Positions 14,530-23,216 of a stretch of DNA of 36,309 bases are shown one piece after another (position 1 is the stretch's first letter; every line of letters begins with the position of its first letter). The notes beneath the pieces are model-generated. The model was not told where the DNA came from and made no database searches. It saw nothing but the letters and a program-made list of their open reading frames with translations. The translations under genes and the position numbers were made by a program. The DNA is taken from NCBI GenBank assembly GCA_050330955.1, contig JBHJHJ010000169.1, forward strand, positions 1 through 36,309, read 5' to 3'. Source of the DNA: JBCCAG01 sp050330955 (GTDB taxonomy: Bacteria > Cyanobacteriota > Cyanobacteriia > CAKZMO01).

Positions 14530-16010
14530 CTCGCAGGTCCAAAATACTCGGAAACGAAATTTCCATGTAGCCCGTAGGGCACGTGATGCTTAAGCCGCAG
14601 CGTCGCGATCGCCTCAAGGTTCTGGCCATCCAAAACCACCAGCTCCGAACAGCCATGGCTGGCATTGAAGACCATTGCCATCACCCAGCCGTCGTCCTCC
14701 GCGGCCCCATCGGGCCGGGGCACAAATACTGGCTCTCCCACAAACCCCTGGGGCGCAGCGCTCCATCTGTGGCGATCGCCCGTCTCCAGATCGGCTTTAA
14801 GGATGGACTGCAGGGGGGCATTGCCCCTAGGCTGCTCCGCCGCACCTAAATAAGCGTAGCGGTAAGGCCTGCCTGCGCGACAGGGATTGACCTGGGGAAA
14901 CTCGCAGCAGCGGCTCTCCAGCAGCGATCGCGCCACCGTTTTTTGGCCCAAGTCTAGCTCAAAGCGCCAGAGCTGTCCCTCGGGCACGCGGTCAAAATCC
15001 ACCTGACGGAAGTCCGAGTCAGGCTCTACTTCCGGAAATCCCTTATATGAGACAGAATCGACGTAGACCTTGCCATCCTTCTCAAAGGCGTTAGCGTGGT
15101 GAAACACGAAGCCGCACTCGGTTTCAAGGTGCACCGCTTCCCCCGAGGGCTGTCGGGGCACAACAATCACGCGAGTCGGCTTCTCAGGCTGAAACGTGAT
15201 GCACTCCCCAGGGCCCCGCAGCCCTAGGGCAAAGGGCAAGGGGTTAAATGCCACCGGGTTTTGGAAAAAGATGGCGTAGTTGGGGGTAATGGCAAAATCG
15301 TGAATGAAGGCAAACCCCGGTACGTTGTGGGCATAGCGACGCCGCAGCTTACCGTCGGAATAGAACTCGAACAGGCTAATTTGGGTTGAGAGCCCTGGCT
15401 GAACCGCAAAGTTCACGAGGCAAGGCTCCCCGTCAGTAAAGGCGCATTGGGGATCGACCCACGGGTGGGCCGCAAAGGAATCGCCTTCTTCGAGCACGCC
15501 GTCAAGGTGATCGACGCCAACGGTTTCTAATGTGTAGGGGCTGAGGCGGTGAGGTTTGGCGGCCTCCCACAGCGCCAGCAGCCTGTCACCCCAGTAAATG
15601 ACATTGGTGTTGGCAATGTTCTTGAGGCGAAAATCAAAGGCGTTGGCTAAGACGCCGCCTGGCTTTTGAGTGCCAAAGACGCCGCGATAGAGGATTGTTT
15701 CGGCGGCTTGCTCAGCACAGTAGCCTTCGGTGCGCACGTAGCGGTTGCGAAAGTGGGCTTTGCCGTCCTTGAATGCGATCGCACAAATCATACCGTCGCC
15801 GTCAAATGGGTGATGGATACGGGTTCCCCCCACGTCCAGCAGCCCCGGACCGTTGCGAAACAGCGTCCCCGTTAAGTCGGCAGGAATCTCCCCTTCAACG
15901 TCATCAATCCAGTAGTCAAATTCGTTGTAAAGGGAGCGGTACCCGGCTTGCCAATCCTGCTGGCTGTAGGGACGGCCATGGCTCTGAGGGATGGGTGTAG
16001 ATGTGGTCAC
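14526..16010 (-). CDS. Carotenoid (apocarotenoid) oxygenase
   Basis: A carotenoid cleavage dioxygenase of the RPE65/ACO family, splitting polyene chains, probably apocarotenals at the 15,15' bond to yield retinal. The iron-binding histidines are all present: His182 (AAHPWVDP), His237 (FIHDFAITP), His304 (FHHANAFE) and His482 (LHGNF). Other family hallmarks are GTLFRNGPGLL, FDGDGM, RGVFGTQ, NIANTNVIYWG and PRPDGAAEDDGW. The sequence closely follows the characterised Synechocystis apocarotenoid oxygenase along its whole length. The start GTG 16010-16008 gives a matching N-terminus (M-T-T-S-T, then PYSQQDW); an ATG 17 codons earlier would add a hydrophobic stretch absent in homologues. No good ribosome site is seen at either. 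The gene lies 103 bases downstream of the folate/biopterin carrier on the same strand; they may or may not be cotranscribed. Confidence 0.93.
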   Translation of the reverse strand: MTTSTPIPQSHGRPYSQQDWQAGYRSLYNEFDYWIDDVEGEIPADLTGTLFRNGPGLLDVGGTRIHHPFDGDGMICAIAFKDGKAHFRNRYVRTEGYCAEQAAETILYRGVFGTQKPGGVLANAFDFRLKNIANTNVIYWGDRLLALWEAAKPHRLSPYTLETVGVDHLDGVLEEGDSFAAHPWVDPQCAFTDGEPCLVNFAVQPGLSTQISLFEFYSDGKLRRRYAHNVPGFAFIHDFAITPNYAIFFQNPVAFNPLPFALGLRGPGECITFQPEKPTRVIVVPRQPSGEAVHLETECGFVFHHANAFEKDGKVYVDSVSYKGFPEVEPDSDFRQVDFDRVPEGQLWRFELDLGQKTVARSLLESRCCEFPQVNPCRAGRPYRYAYLGAAEQPRGNAPLQSILKADLETGDRHRWSAAPQGFVGEPVFVPRPDGAAEDDGWVMAMVFNASHGCSELVVLDGQNLEAIATLRLKHHVPYGLHGNFVSEYFGPAS

Positions 16011-16113
16011 AAGTAATATCTTTGGGTGAGAGACAACCGAAATCAAGACAACCAATATCATGGGCCAGAGGGAGACGGGAAAGACAAGAGCGTCCCACTC
16101 ACCTTCGGCTAAC

Positions 16114-17595
16114 CTAGTTCACTATTGGTTCACTGGCAGGATGCATGGCCGGAGCGGGCGCGTAGGTCTGGTGACTTACCGATGTCGCAGCCGGGACGGC
16201 TTCATGTCCTGTAGCCGGTGCGATCGCCATTAGCGGACCGTTAGCAGCGCTATCCGCCGCCGTATCGATATTGTCATCTGGCAGCAGCCGTAAGAACAGC
16301 AGGGGCAACAGCGTACTGACGTTAGCAATCAGCACCAGCACCCACATGTGCTCAAAGCTCGCCTCAGTAATCCCCAACACCTTGGTCAACAGGGCCCCAC
16401 CCTCGTGGGACACCAGACGGGCTAGGTTCAAAACTGACATCAGCAGGGCGAACAGCGTGGCCTCCACCCCCGGCGGGCAGATGCGCGCTGCCAGCACCAA
16501 AATCGGCATGTAGGCAATCTCTCCCATAACGGTCAGCACCAGGCTATCCCCCAAGCTAAACCAGTGGTCTTCGAGGCCCAGGGTACGGTTGGCGTGGGTG
16601 ACAAGCAGCAAGGACGTCAGCCCTAAAGCCGCCGAGATCAAAATCGTCCACCGGAAAATGGTGCGGAAGGGGACCTTCTTGAAGAAGCGCTGAAAGAGCC
16701 AGATACCGGCGATCGCCGCCGCGCTGGTCACCAATCGGAGCCGGCCTAGAAATTCAGCGCTGAACCCTAAATCGTTGGTGGAAAAAAAGAAGAAGGCCGA
16801 ATCAGATGAGGGGGTGGCCTGCCAAAGAAAGATAAAGGCTGCCGGCATCCAAATAGCCCGCTGGCTCACCGCCTGACGCAGTAAACTCACCTGCTCACGC
16901 ACCACGGCCAGACCCTGCTCAGCTTCCACTTTTTCCTCAGCAATCAGCCCTGCTACGCAAGACACCACAAGCGGGAAAGAGGCCGTAATCAAAAACACCG
17001 TCTGGCTACTAAATTCTTCTAGCAGTGAGCCGCTGAAGTAGGCCGTAAATAGCCCTCCTAGCGCGGCGGTGCCCCAGCACAGCGATTGGAGGGAGCCGGC
17101 CACAGCCTGAGACTCTCGGCGAGCCCTCTCAACCACAAGGGAATCTACAATCACATCGCTTAGGGCAATGGACGCCGAACTCAATGTAATGAACACCGTA
17201 GCGGCGATCGCTGTATGCACTACCGTAGCCAGCAGCCCCCACGATACAGCCCCCAGCAGCCCCGATAGCACCAGGTAGGGACGACGGCGATAGCCAAAGA
17301 TTGGAAAGCCGTCGGAGAGAAAGCCAAATAAAGGCTTAACAATCCATGGAATCGAGACGATTCCCAATAGCGCCGCTACCTGGGTCGGAGAGAGGCCTAG
17401 ATCGTCTTTCAGAAAAAAGCTCACTGCAAGCTGGGCTAAGCCCAAAATACCTTGAACAAAATACACCAGTAGAATGGCAGCCAGTTCTAAGCTGGGGCGA
17501 TTGCCGAACAGCAGATGGGTTTTAATCGCAGTTTTGATTACGGTGGTGAGGGGCTGCGCCGAATTGCGCTTAACAGAATCTGATAAGACGGCCAT
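16114..17595 (-). CDS. Folate/biopterin transporter family protein (BT1/FBT, major facilitator superfamily)
   Basis: A polytopic membrane carrier of about 493 residues, resembling the cyanobacterial and plastid folate-biopterin transporters (BT1 family, PF03092). It has about twelve hydrophobic helices. Family features include LELAAILLVYFVQGILGLA near the start, FFLKDDLGLSP, VSIPWIVKPLFGFLSDGFP, YRRRPYL and SDVIVDSLVVERAR. Such proteins move folates or pterins across the membrane. The cytoplasmic C-terminal tail of about 45 residues is Ala/Pro/Thr-rich and disordered. ATG 17595 is taken as start; TTG 17613 would add six residues, and neither has a strong ribosome site. The substrate is by family only and not proven. 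Confidence 0.88.
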   Translation of the reverse strand: MAVLSDSVKRNSAQPLTTVIKTAIKTHLLFGNRPSLELAAILLVYFVQGILGLAQLAVSFFLKDDLGLSPTQVAALLGIVSIPWIVKPLFGFLSDGFPIFGYRRRPYLVLSGLLGAVSWGLLATVVHTAIAATVFITLSSASIALSDVIVDSLVVERARRESQAVAGSLQSLCWGTAALGGLFTAYFSGSLLEEFSSQTVFLITASFPLVVSCVAGLIAEEKVEAEQGLAVVREQVSLLRQAVSQRAIWMPAAFIFLWQATPSSDSAFFFFSTNDLGFSAEFLGRLRLVTSAAAIAGIWLFQRFFKKVPFRTIFRWTILISAALGLTSLLLVTHANRTLGLEDHWFSLGDSLVLTVMGEIAYMPILVLAARICPPGVEATLFALLMSVLNLARLVSHEGGALLTKVLGITEASFEHMWVLVLIANVSTLLPLLFLRLLPDDNIDTAADSAANGPLMAIAPATGHEAVPAATSVSHQTYAPAPAMHPASEPIVN

Positions 17596-17654
17596 TATGT
17601 AAAGAAATATCAATTGCCCTTATCATAACGCTCTCGCTGTCCGAGTCCAGCCAG

Positions 17655-17668
17655 TGATCCCCGGATCA
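17655..17668. repeat. Short palindrome TGATCC-CC-GGATCA
   Basis: Six-base arms with a 2-base centre sit in the 119-base gap upstream of the folate/biopterin carrier, about 60 bases before its start. It could be an operator; a chance palindrome is possible. Confidence 0.35.
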
Positions 17669-17714
17669 GGTCTACCTCAGGGCTGAAACCCCAAGGCGAG
17701 GGCCGCAGCAAGTC

Positions 17715-19919
17715 TTAGATCCTAGGTAAGATTTGTACGCGCAGATACTTGAGTCCTTTGACCCCTTGTAATGGCTCTACTGTGCCATCCTCCACGTCAC
17801 TGCCAATCCATCCTTCCCGCTGTAGGTAACGGAGATACTCTTCGTACTGCTGTCGCTCTTGGCCCGTAGAGTAAACCACAGTCAGCTGTCCGGGTTGCGT
17901 GATGCGCGTGCGCGTCTCTTGGTCCACAGCTTTGTCGATGCGCTTTTTCACGATTTCATAGCGGGTGTCTCGGGTCCCTCTCACTTCAAAAGGGCGGTCA
18001 TTGCGCTCGTTGTGAAAAATGTCGACCGTTTGGTCCTGCACCAAGACCAAGTGAGTCATCTCAAGCTGAGTATCAAACTCGTCACGAATCTCGAAAGCCC
18101 GCCGGGCGCAGTGGCAAATGCCGCGCAGCTGCTCATAGCGCAAGCTACGCAGATGAAAAGGTGAAAACCCTGCATTAATCGACGCTCCGGCATAGATCAT
18201 ATGGTCAATGCCGTCGGTGGCCTCGACATCACAATAGTGAGGCACGATGGCCTGCATCTTCACCTGCCAGTCGTCCCACACCTGGCGAAGCTGCGTATTA
18301 AACTGGTTGAGCAAGACATCATAGCGATCGCGAGCCCCATAGACGACACCATGCTCGTCGCTACAGGCGCGCTGATAGGCCAGAACAGCGTCATGCGCGG
18401 CGGGACTACAGTGGCAGAAGTAAGTGAAGTTGGCCTCAACGCGCTCCTGCAGGTATTGGGCTGCGGTCACCTCGGTATCAACCGTAATCCCCTGGCGGAG
18501 TTCAGCTGCCTTCTCTTCTAAATCTAGGAGCATCTGCTGACATAGGGCGTGGCCTTCAGCGTCGTAGGCGGCCTTCACCACAGCGATCGCCAGATCAAAC
18601 TGGGCCAGCAAATCTTCTTGAATGGCGCGGTTGCGCTCGTGGGAGGAACCCCGGATGTCGGAGACCCCGTACAGGGGATAGACGTTGGCAAAGGCGATGG
18701 ACTCAGACGGTAGCCCCCAGCTCCGCCGCTCGGCCTCCTGGGCGAAGCGCCACTCCACGGCAGCGTGAATTTTGCTGGTAAACTGCCGCTGCTGCACCTG
18801 CCGCAGTGCATTGGTTAAAGCCATGGTGAAAGACGGAATGAGCTGCTCGGCGTGCTTGCAGTCAACGCCATCGAAGTGGTGCACTTCGTTGCTAATTACC
18901 ACAATGGCGCCAATGGGATTGCGCACATTCTGCCCCGCGACGTAGGTTTTAGCAATCAGCGGCATGAGCAGCAGCGAGCGATTCCCCATAGCCAGCATCT
19001 GCTTGCTCCCTTCCGTTTGAGGAATCAGAGCCAGGTCAGGCACCGTTACCACCCGGTCCGTTTCAATCGCTTGAACAATGGGCTGCCCTTTCAGCTCGTC
19101 CAGGGTGTATTCCGCATCGTCGATCTCTTCACTAATAGATCCGCTAAATAGACGTACGCGGTTCCTATCGATGCCTGCAATAATCGTGTTCTCCGCCCGA
19201 AAGAGCTGACACATCTGCTCATTGAGCTGACTAAAGCTGAGGCTGCTCGCGATGGAGTCTCGATTGACCAGCAGCTGGGTGATGCGGCGAATGTTTTCCT
19301 GCGCCGTGACGTCAACACCTTCTAAGGCGATCGCCCCGCCCAGGATAAGGTTAGCCGGGTCTATCTGCCGGACCATGTGGTCAATCCACGCCGGGTCATT
19401 AGCCAGCGATCGCTGCTCATCGACGCTTAGGCACTCGATTTTCTGTCCGTCTAGCGGGTCGCAATCGGGGTGGGTGTCGACCCTCAGGCTATGAGGACAG
19501 AGCGTAAACTGAATGTAGCGTGGGTGGGGGTAGCGCGGGCTAGCGATCTTGGCCAATACGGGCTGGTGGAGCGAGCGCAGCGGCGCGGCGAAGCGATAGC
19601 GCTGAACCAGCACGGTTCGAAGCAGCTGCGCCTTGAGCAACCAGCTCAAAGCATCCAGATTGGTTTGCGACAGCAGCTTGAGGCTTGACAGCACTGCCTC
19701 CTCAAAGGCCGCCTCTTCAACGCCCATAACCTGCTGAAAATATCGGTTGGTGGCTTCAATCCTGCCCGTTTTAGGGTTGATGATCGCGATAAGCAGCTCA
19801 CTGGACACTGGGTCATAGGTGGACTCATAGCGGCTGTCTGAATGGCCTGAAGGATAAGACGGCGACGATGAGACTAAATCAGCAGCGGAAACCAGGCTGT
19901 CGGGAGGGCAAGCGGTCAT
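17715..19919 (-). CDS. GAF-containing cyanobacterial protein with PAS-like N-terminus and uncharacterised C-terminal region
   Basis: A 734-residue soluble protein of unrecognised function. Residues about 45-115 look PAS-like (LLIAIINPKTGRIEATNRYFQQVMG). A GAF-like domain spans about 210-370 (QMCQLFRAENTIIAGID, VVTVPDLALIP, LLLMPLIAKTYVAG, GAIVVISNE). The remaining half has no signalling output domain I recognise: no kinase, cyclase, GGDEF or DNA-binding motif. It contains two Cys-His-Cys motifs exactly 100 residues apart (502-504 and 602-604), which might bind metal. The C-terminal 100 residues (FEVRGTRDTRYEIVKKRIDKA onward) look like a separate small domain. ATG 19919 has GGAG six bases upstream and is preferred over a TTG 12 codons earlier. 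Similar long proteins appear conserved in cyanobacteria; a sensory role is inferred from the GAF and PAS parts only. Confidence 0.75.
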   Translation of the reverse strand: MTACPPDSLVSAADLVSSSPSYPSGHSDSRYESTYDPVSSELLIAIINPKTGRIEATNRYFQQVMGVEEAAFEEAVLSSLKLLSQTNLDALSWLLKAQLLRTVLVQRYRFAAPLRSLHQPVLAKIASPRYPHPRYIQFTLCPHSLRVDTHPDCDPLDGQKIECLSVDEQRSLANDPAWIDHMVRQIDPANLILGGAIALEGVDVTAQENIRRITQLLVNRDSIASSLSFSQLNEQMCQLFRAENTIIAGIDRNRVRLFSGSISEEIDDAEYTLDELKGQPIVQAIETDRVVTVPDLALIPQTEGSKQMLAMGNRSLLLMPLIAKTYVAGQNVRNPIGAIVVISNEVHHFDGVDCKHAEQLIPSFTMALTNALRQVQQRQFTSKIHAAVEWRFAQEAERRSWGLPSESIAFANVYPLYGVSDIRGSSHERNRAIQEDLLAQFDLAIAVVKAAYDAEGHALCQQMLLDLEEKAAELRQGITVDTEVTAAQYLQERVEANFTYFCHCSPAAHDAVLAYQRACSDEHGVVYGARDRYDVLLNQFNTQLRQVWDDWQVKMQAIVPHYCDVEATDGIDHMIYAGASINAGFSPFHLRSLRYEQLRGICHCARRAFEIRDEFDTQLEMTHLVLVQDQTVDIFHNERNDRPFEVRGTRDTRYEIVKKRIDKAVDQETRTRITQPGQLTVVYSTGQERQQYEEYLRYLQREGWIGSDVEDGTVEPLQGVKGLKYLRVQILPRI

Positions 19920-20238
19920 GGCGATCTCCGGTGGCAACGGTTGGGGCCGGGACAAGGTATTTACCCAGGGTTACGCGAGACTTCACGGGACGGTTCGGGA
20001 TTTCCTTAAATTTAATCAAAGTTTTGAGAACCAAAAGCCGAGATGTAGGGAGAAAAAAAGTGCACTGCGCTGGGGAACAGTGGCGATCGCTTCTGGGTTG
20101 AGAGATCAAGCGAGAAAAATTGACCAGTAAGATGAAAGCGGAGTCTTCAAATTAGCGCTGCATTGTGTTAGCTTGGTAAAGCTTAAAAATTCCGCATAGT
20201 CGGCGGTGCCACAGGGCCGCTACTAGTGGTTGCATTTC
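19920..20238. other. Intergenic region upstream of the GAF gene and the tRNA
   Basis: About 320 bases hold the leftward promoter of the GAF gene and the rightward promoter of the tRNA. There is one HIP1 octamer near 20083 and an A-rich tract near 20053. No reading frame here looks genuine and no strong hairpin was found. Confidence 0.5.
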
Positions 20239-20311
20239 GGCTCAGTAGCTCAGTGGTTAGAGCAGGGGACTCATAAGCCCAAGGTCGCAGGTTCAAATCC
20301 CGCCTGAGCCA
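20239..20311 (+). tRNA. tRNA with CAU anticodon (elongator Met, possibly Ile2)
   Basis: A 73-base cloverleaf. Acceptor arms GGCTCAG and CTGAGCC pair perfectly, the D-stem is GCTC/GAGC, the anticodon loop is CTCATAA with CAU at 20272-20274, and the T-loop is TTCAAAT; discriminator A73 and no encoded CCA. The G1-C72 pair rules out initiator tRNA. Anticodon CAU can mean elongator methionine or, after lysidine modification, isoleucine (AUA); the sequence alone does not decide. The anticodon stem has A-G and G-A oppositions at its ends and the T-stem an A-C opposition, somewhat more mismatches than usual. It lies 58 bases before tatA. Confidence 0.92.
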
Positions 20312-20369
20312 TACAACAGCGCCTTGTCAGACTTTTGCGGGAGCTGCCCAAGCCCATAGGAGCAATGCA

Positions 20370-20711
20370 ATGAACGTATTTGGAATCGGCCTGCCCGAGA
20401 TGGCGCTCATTTTCATCGTCGCCCTCTTAGTCTTTGGCCCCAAAAAGCTGCCTGAGATTGGCCGTAGCTTGGGAAAGGCTATTCGCAGCTTTCAGGATGC
20501 CTCTAAAGAATTTGAGAGCGAGTTTAAACGGGAGGCGGACGCACTGGAAAAAAGCGTCAAAGAGCCAATGAAGGCCACCCTAGAGCCCCCTGAGCGGAAG
20601 GCGATCGCCCCCGGTGAAGCGGCTGATAACCCTAGCGCCGCCAGCGCTGAAGTGGCCGAGGCCGAAACAGCCGACAGCGCCGACGAAGAGCAAGCTGCGC
20701 CTCAAGCCTGA
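20370..20711 (+). CDS. tatA: Twin-arginine translocase subunit TatA/TatE
   Basis: TatA forms the protein-conducting assembly that exports folded proteins with twin-arginine signals across the plasma or thylakoid membrane. The 113-residue protein has the typical plan: an N-terminal membrane helix (residues 5-21, GLPEMALIFIVALLVFG), the FGPKKLPEIGRSLGKAI hinge and amphipathic helix (22-45), a charged helix, and a long Ala/Glu/Pro-rich acidic tail. TatA and TatE/TatB-like forms cannot be fully separated by sequence here, but the F-G hinge favours TatA. AGGAG lies 7 bases before the ATG. pth starts 5 bases after the stop, indicating an operon. Confidence 0.95.
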   Translation: MNVFGIGLPEMALIFIVALLVFGPKKLPEIGRSLGKAIRSFQDASKEFESEFKREADALEKSVKEPMKATLEPPERKAIAPGEAADNPSAASAEVAEAETADSADEEQAAPQA

Positions 20712-20716
20712 GCACC

Positions 20717-21334
20717 ATGACTGACGAGCTGCCGCAGCTAATTGTGGGGCTGGGTAACCCTGGCGCAAAGTACGCAAAAACGCGCCACAACGTCGGCTTT
20801 GACGTACTGGATCAGCTCTCAAAGCGATGGCAAGTTCCCCTATCGGAGCACCGCAAATTTCAGGGTGAATTTGGGGAAGGGTTTGCGGCCCCTGGACGGA
20901 AGGTGAGGCTGCTCAAGCCCACCACCTTTATGAATCGCTCTGGGCAGTCGGCCCGTGCCGCCGTGGACTGGTTTAAGCTGCCGCCCCAGTCGGTTTTCGT
21001 AGTCTACGACGACATGGACCTGCCCTTGGGGCGGCTGCGGCTGCGGCTCTCAGGCTCTGCTGGAGGACACAACGGCATTAAGTCACTCATTGCCCATCTG
21101 GGCACTCAAGACTTCCCGCGACTGCGGGTGGGCATCGGTGCGCCGAAGCAGGCAGGCGCTGACAAGCAGGTGGTCTCCCACGTGCTGGGCAAGTTTTCAC
21201 CCACGGAGGCCAAGCTTTTGGAGGAGGTGCTCTACCTCACGCTCAAGGCGGTGGAGCTGGCCCTCGACCAGGGGGTTGAGACCGCCATGAATCGCTACAA
21301 CGGGCAGACCGTTACGCTGCCCGAATCCTCGTGA
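20717..21334 (+). CDS. pth: Peptidyl-tRNA hydrolase
   Basis: Pth cleaves peptidyl-tRNA released by stalled or aborted translation, recycling tRNA. The 205-residue protein has all catalytic and binding residues of the bacterial family: Asn14 (GLGNPG), catalytic His24 (TRHNVGFD), Asn73 (TFMNRSG), Asp98 (YDDMD) and Asn119 (GGHNGIKS). The length is close to other bacterial Pth proteins. It lies in a tight cluster: 5 bases after tatA, and its stop overlaps the GTG start of rsmA by 4 bases (GTGA), suggesting translational coupling. Confidence 0.97.
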   Translation: MTDELPQLIVGLGNPGAKYAKTRHNVGFDVLDQLSKRWQVPLSEHRKFQGEFGEGFAAPGRKVRLLKPTTFMNRSGQSARAAVDWFKLPPQSVFVVYDDMDLPLGRLRLRLSGSAGGHNGIKSLIAHLGTQDFPRLRVGIGAPKQAGADKQVVSHVLGKFSPTEAKLLEEVLYLTLKAVELALDQGVETAMNRYNGQTVTLPESS

Positions 21335-22149
21335 ACCGGCCCCGAAAGCGTTTTGGGCAGCATTGGCTAAAAAGCGATCGCATTTTGCAGCGCATCGTGG
21401 CGGCGGCTGAGCTTGAAGAAAGCGAGCGGGTCTTAGAAATTGGTCCCGGCACGGGCCGGCTCACGCAGATGCTGGTGCAGCAGGCCACAGTCATCGCTGT
21501 GGAAGTAGACCGGGACCTGTGCCGCGTCCTCCGCCAGCAGTTTGCGGCGCAGCCGAAGTTTGCCCTGATCGAGCACGATATTCTCACCCTCAGTGACGAG
21601 GCGATCGCCGCTCCCTTAGGGCCGCCCAACAAGGTGGTCGCCAACATCCCTTACTACATCACCGGACCCATACTAGAGCGGCTGCTGGGCACCATCAGCC
21701 AGCCCGCTCCTCGCCCCTACGATGCCCTGGTGCTGCTGGTGCAGAAAGAAGTGGCCGACCGCATCTGCGCTGCCCCGGGCTCTAAAACCTTTGGGGCTCT
21801 ATCGGCCCGGCTCCAGTACCTCGCCCAGTGCGAGCTGGTTTGCCCTGTTCCTGCGAAGGCCTTCTCTCCACCCCCAAAAGTAGAATCCGCCGTTATCCGC
21901 CTCAAGCCGCGTCCCTTCTCCCCTGCGGCCAGCGACCCTGCCCATCTAGACCGACTGCTGAAGCAGGGATTTGCCGCTAAGCGCAAAATGCTGCGCAACA
22001 ACCTGAGCGCTGTAGATCGCGATCGCTTGCTGGCTGCCCTGGAGCAGGTTGGCGCCAGTCCTCAGGCCCGAGCTGAAGCCCTCAGCGTGGACCAGTGGGT
22101 GCGCCTCAGCAATGATCTGATCCAAGACTCTACAGACTTAAAGAAGTGA
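21331..22149 (+). CDS. rsmA: 16S rRNA (adenine(1518)-N6/adenine(1519)-N6)-dimethyltransferase
   Basis: RsmA (KsgA) dimethylates two adjacent adenines in helix 45 of 16S rRNA with S-adenosylmethionine, a late small-subunit maturation step. Motif I is VLEIGPGTG (residues 34-42), with the acidic cofactor residue in VEVDRDL, and the catalytic NIPYYI lies at 105-110. The C-terminal KRKMLRNNL helix is typical. The 272-residue length is normal. The start is GTG, overlapping the pth stop; the N-terminus RPRKRFGQHWLKS matches the family, so no other start is plausible. Confidence 0.97.
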   Translation: MNRPRKRFGQHWLKSDRILQRIVAAAELEESERVLEIGPGTGRLTQMLVQQATVIAVEVDRDLCRVLRQQFAAQPKFALIEHDILTLSDEAIAAPLGPPNKVVANIPYYITGPILERLLGTISQPAPRPYDALVLLVQKEVADRICAAPGSKTFGALSARLQYLAQCELVCPVPAKAFSPPPKVESAVIRLKPRPFSPAASDPAHLDRLLKQGFAAKRKMLRNNLSAVDRDRLLAALEQVGASPQARAEALSVDQWVRLSNDLIQDSTDLKK

Positions 22150-22196
22150 AGAAAGAAATGCGAGAATGAACGTCCTGCTCATTTTGCGTTCGGCCC

Positions 22197-23153
22197 ATGC
22201 ACACCTGCACCCTCACTGCCCCAGCTAAAATCAACTTCTACATTGAAATCATTGGCGATCGCCCCGACGGCTTCCACGAACTTGCCATGGTAATGCAGAG
22301 CATTGAATTGGCGGACCAGGTCACTCTGCAGCTTCATCCCAACTCAAGCTCTGGCATCCAAGTCCACTGCGACCATCCCCTCGTTCCTGCCGATGGCAGC
22401 AACTTAGCCTACCGGGCTGCCGCCCTAATGCGAGAGACCTTCCCCGAGGCGTTTAGCCAATTTGGCAGTGTTCAGATCACCATTGACAAGCAGATTCCAG
22501 TGGGCGCAGGTCTGGCAGGAGGCTCGACTGACGCGGCTGCGGTGCTGGTCGGCCTAGATTTGCTGTGGCACCTGGGGCTGACGCAAATGGAGCTGCGCAC
22601 CCTAGGGGCTCAGATCGGGTCGGATATTCCTTTTTGTATTGCAGGGGGAACCGCCCTTGCGACGGGGCGAGGGGAGCAGATCTCGCCGCTGTCTGGCTTT
22701 GGCTCACTCTACCTCGTGCTGGCAAAGTACCGGCAGCTGTCGGTGTCAACGGCGTGGGCCTACCAGACCTACCGGCAGAAGTTTTCGGCAACTTATATTT
22801 CCGATGCAGAAGCCATTGTCAGCCGGCACAGTCAGCTCCATGCGGCACCGCTAATTGCGGCGCTAATGCAGCAAGATGGGGCGGCTCTAGGGCAGCACCT
22901 ACACAATGATTTGGAAAAAGTAGTGCTGCCGGCCCATCCTGAGGTAGAGAAACTCAAGACGGCTTTTACTGCTCTGGCTCCCTTGGGGGTGCTAATGTCA
23001 GGGTCGGGGCCGACGGTGTTTGCCCTCGCTCAGTCGGCAGACGATGCTGAGCGTATAGCTCAAGGGGTGCGGGAGGCGATAGACGACCCAACCCTTGAGC
23101 TATGGGTGACCTGCTGCTCGCCAGCAGGGGTACAGCTTGCCTTATCCAATTGA
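22197..23153 (+). CDS. ispE: 4-diphosphocytidyl-2-C-methyl-D-erythritol kinase
   Basis: IspE is the fourth enzyme of the MEP isoprenoid pathway, phosphorylating the 2-hydroxyl of CDP-methylerythritol; it feeds carotenoid, chlorophyll phytyl and quinone synthesis. This is a GHMP kinase of 318 residues: the catalytic Lys11 (APAKINFYIEI), the ATP loop PVGAGLAGGSTDAAA (101-115), Asp143 (GSDIPFCIAGG) and the C-terminal GVLMSGSGPTVFAL. It lies 47 bases after rsmA, probably in the same operon; the adjacency of rsmA and ispE is common in bacteria. Confidence 0.97.
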   Translation: MHTCTLTAPAKINFYIEIIGDRPDGFHELAMVMQSIELADQVTLQLHPNSSSGIQVHCDHPLVPADGSNLAYRAAALMRETFPEAFSQFGSVQITIDKQIPVGAGLAGGSTDAAAVLVGLDLLWHLGLTQMELRTLGAQIGSDIPFCIAGGTALATGRGEQISPLSGFGSLYLVLAKYRQLSVSTAWAYQTYRQKFSATYISDAEAIVSRHSQLHAAPLIAALMQQDGAALGQHLHNDLEKVVLPAHPEVEKLKTAFTALAPLGVLMSGSGPTVFALAQSADDAERIAQGVREAIDDPTLELWVTCCSPAGVQLALSN

Positions 23154-23159
23154 GGCAGC

Positions 23160-23186
23160 GGATTGATTTAAGCTGGATTGATTTAA
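23160..23186. repeat. Tandem GGATTGATTTAA duplication
   Basis: Two exact 12-base copies (23160-23171 and 23175-23186) with a 15-base period lie in the short gap between ispE and the DUF3082 gene. They are likely a slippage product; a regulatory role is possible. Confidence 0.7.
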
Positions 23187-23216
23187 AGTTAAGGTGAGGC
23201 CCCTGCTAAATTGCCC

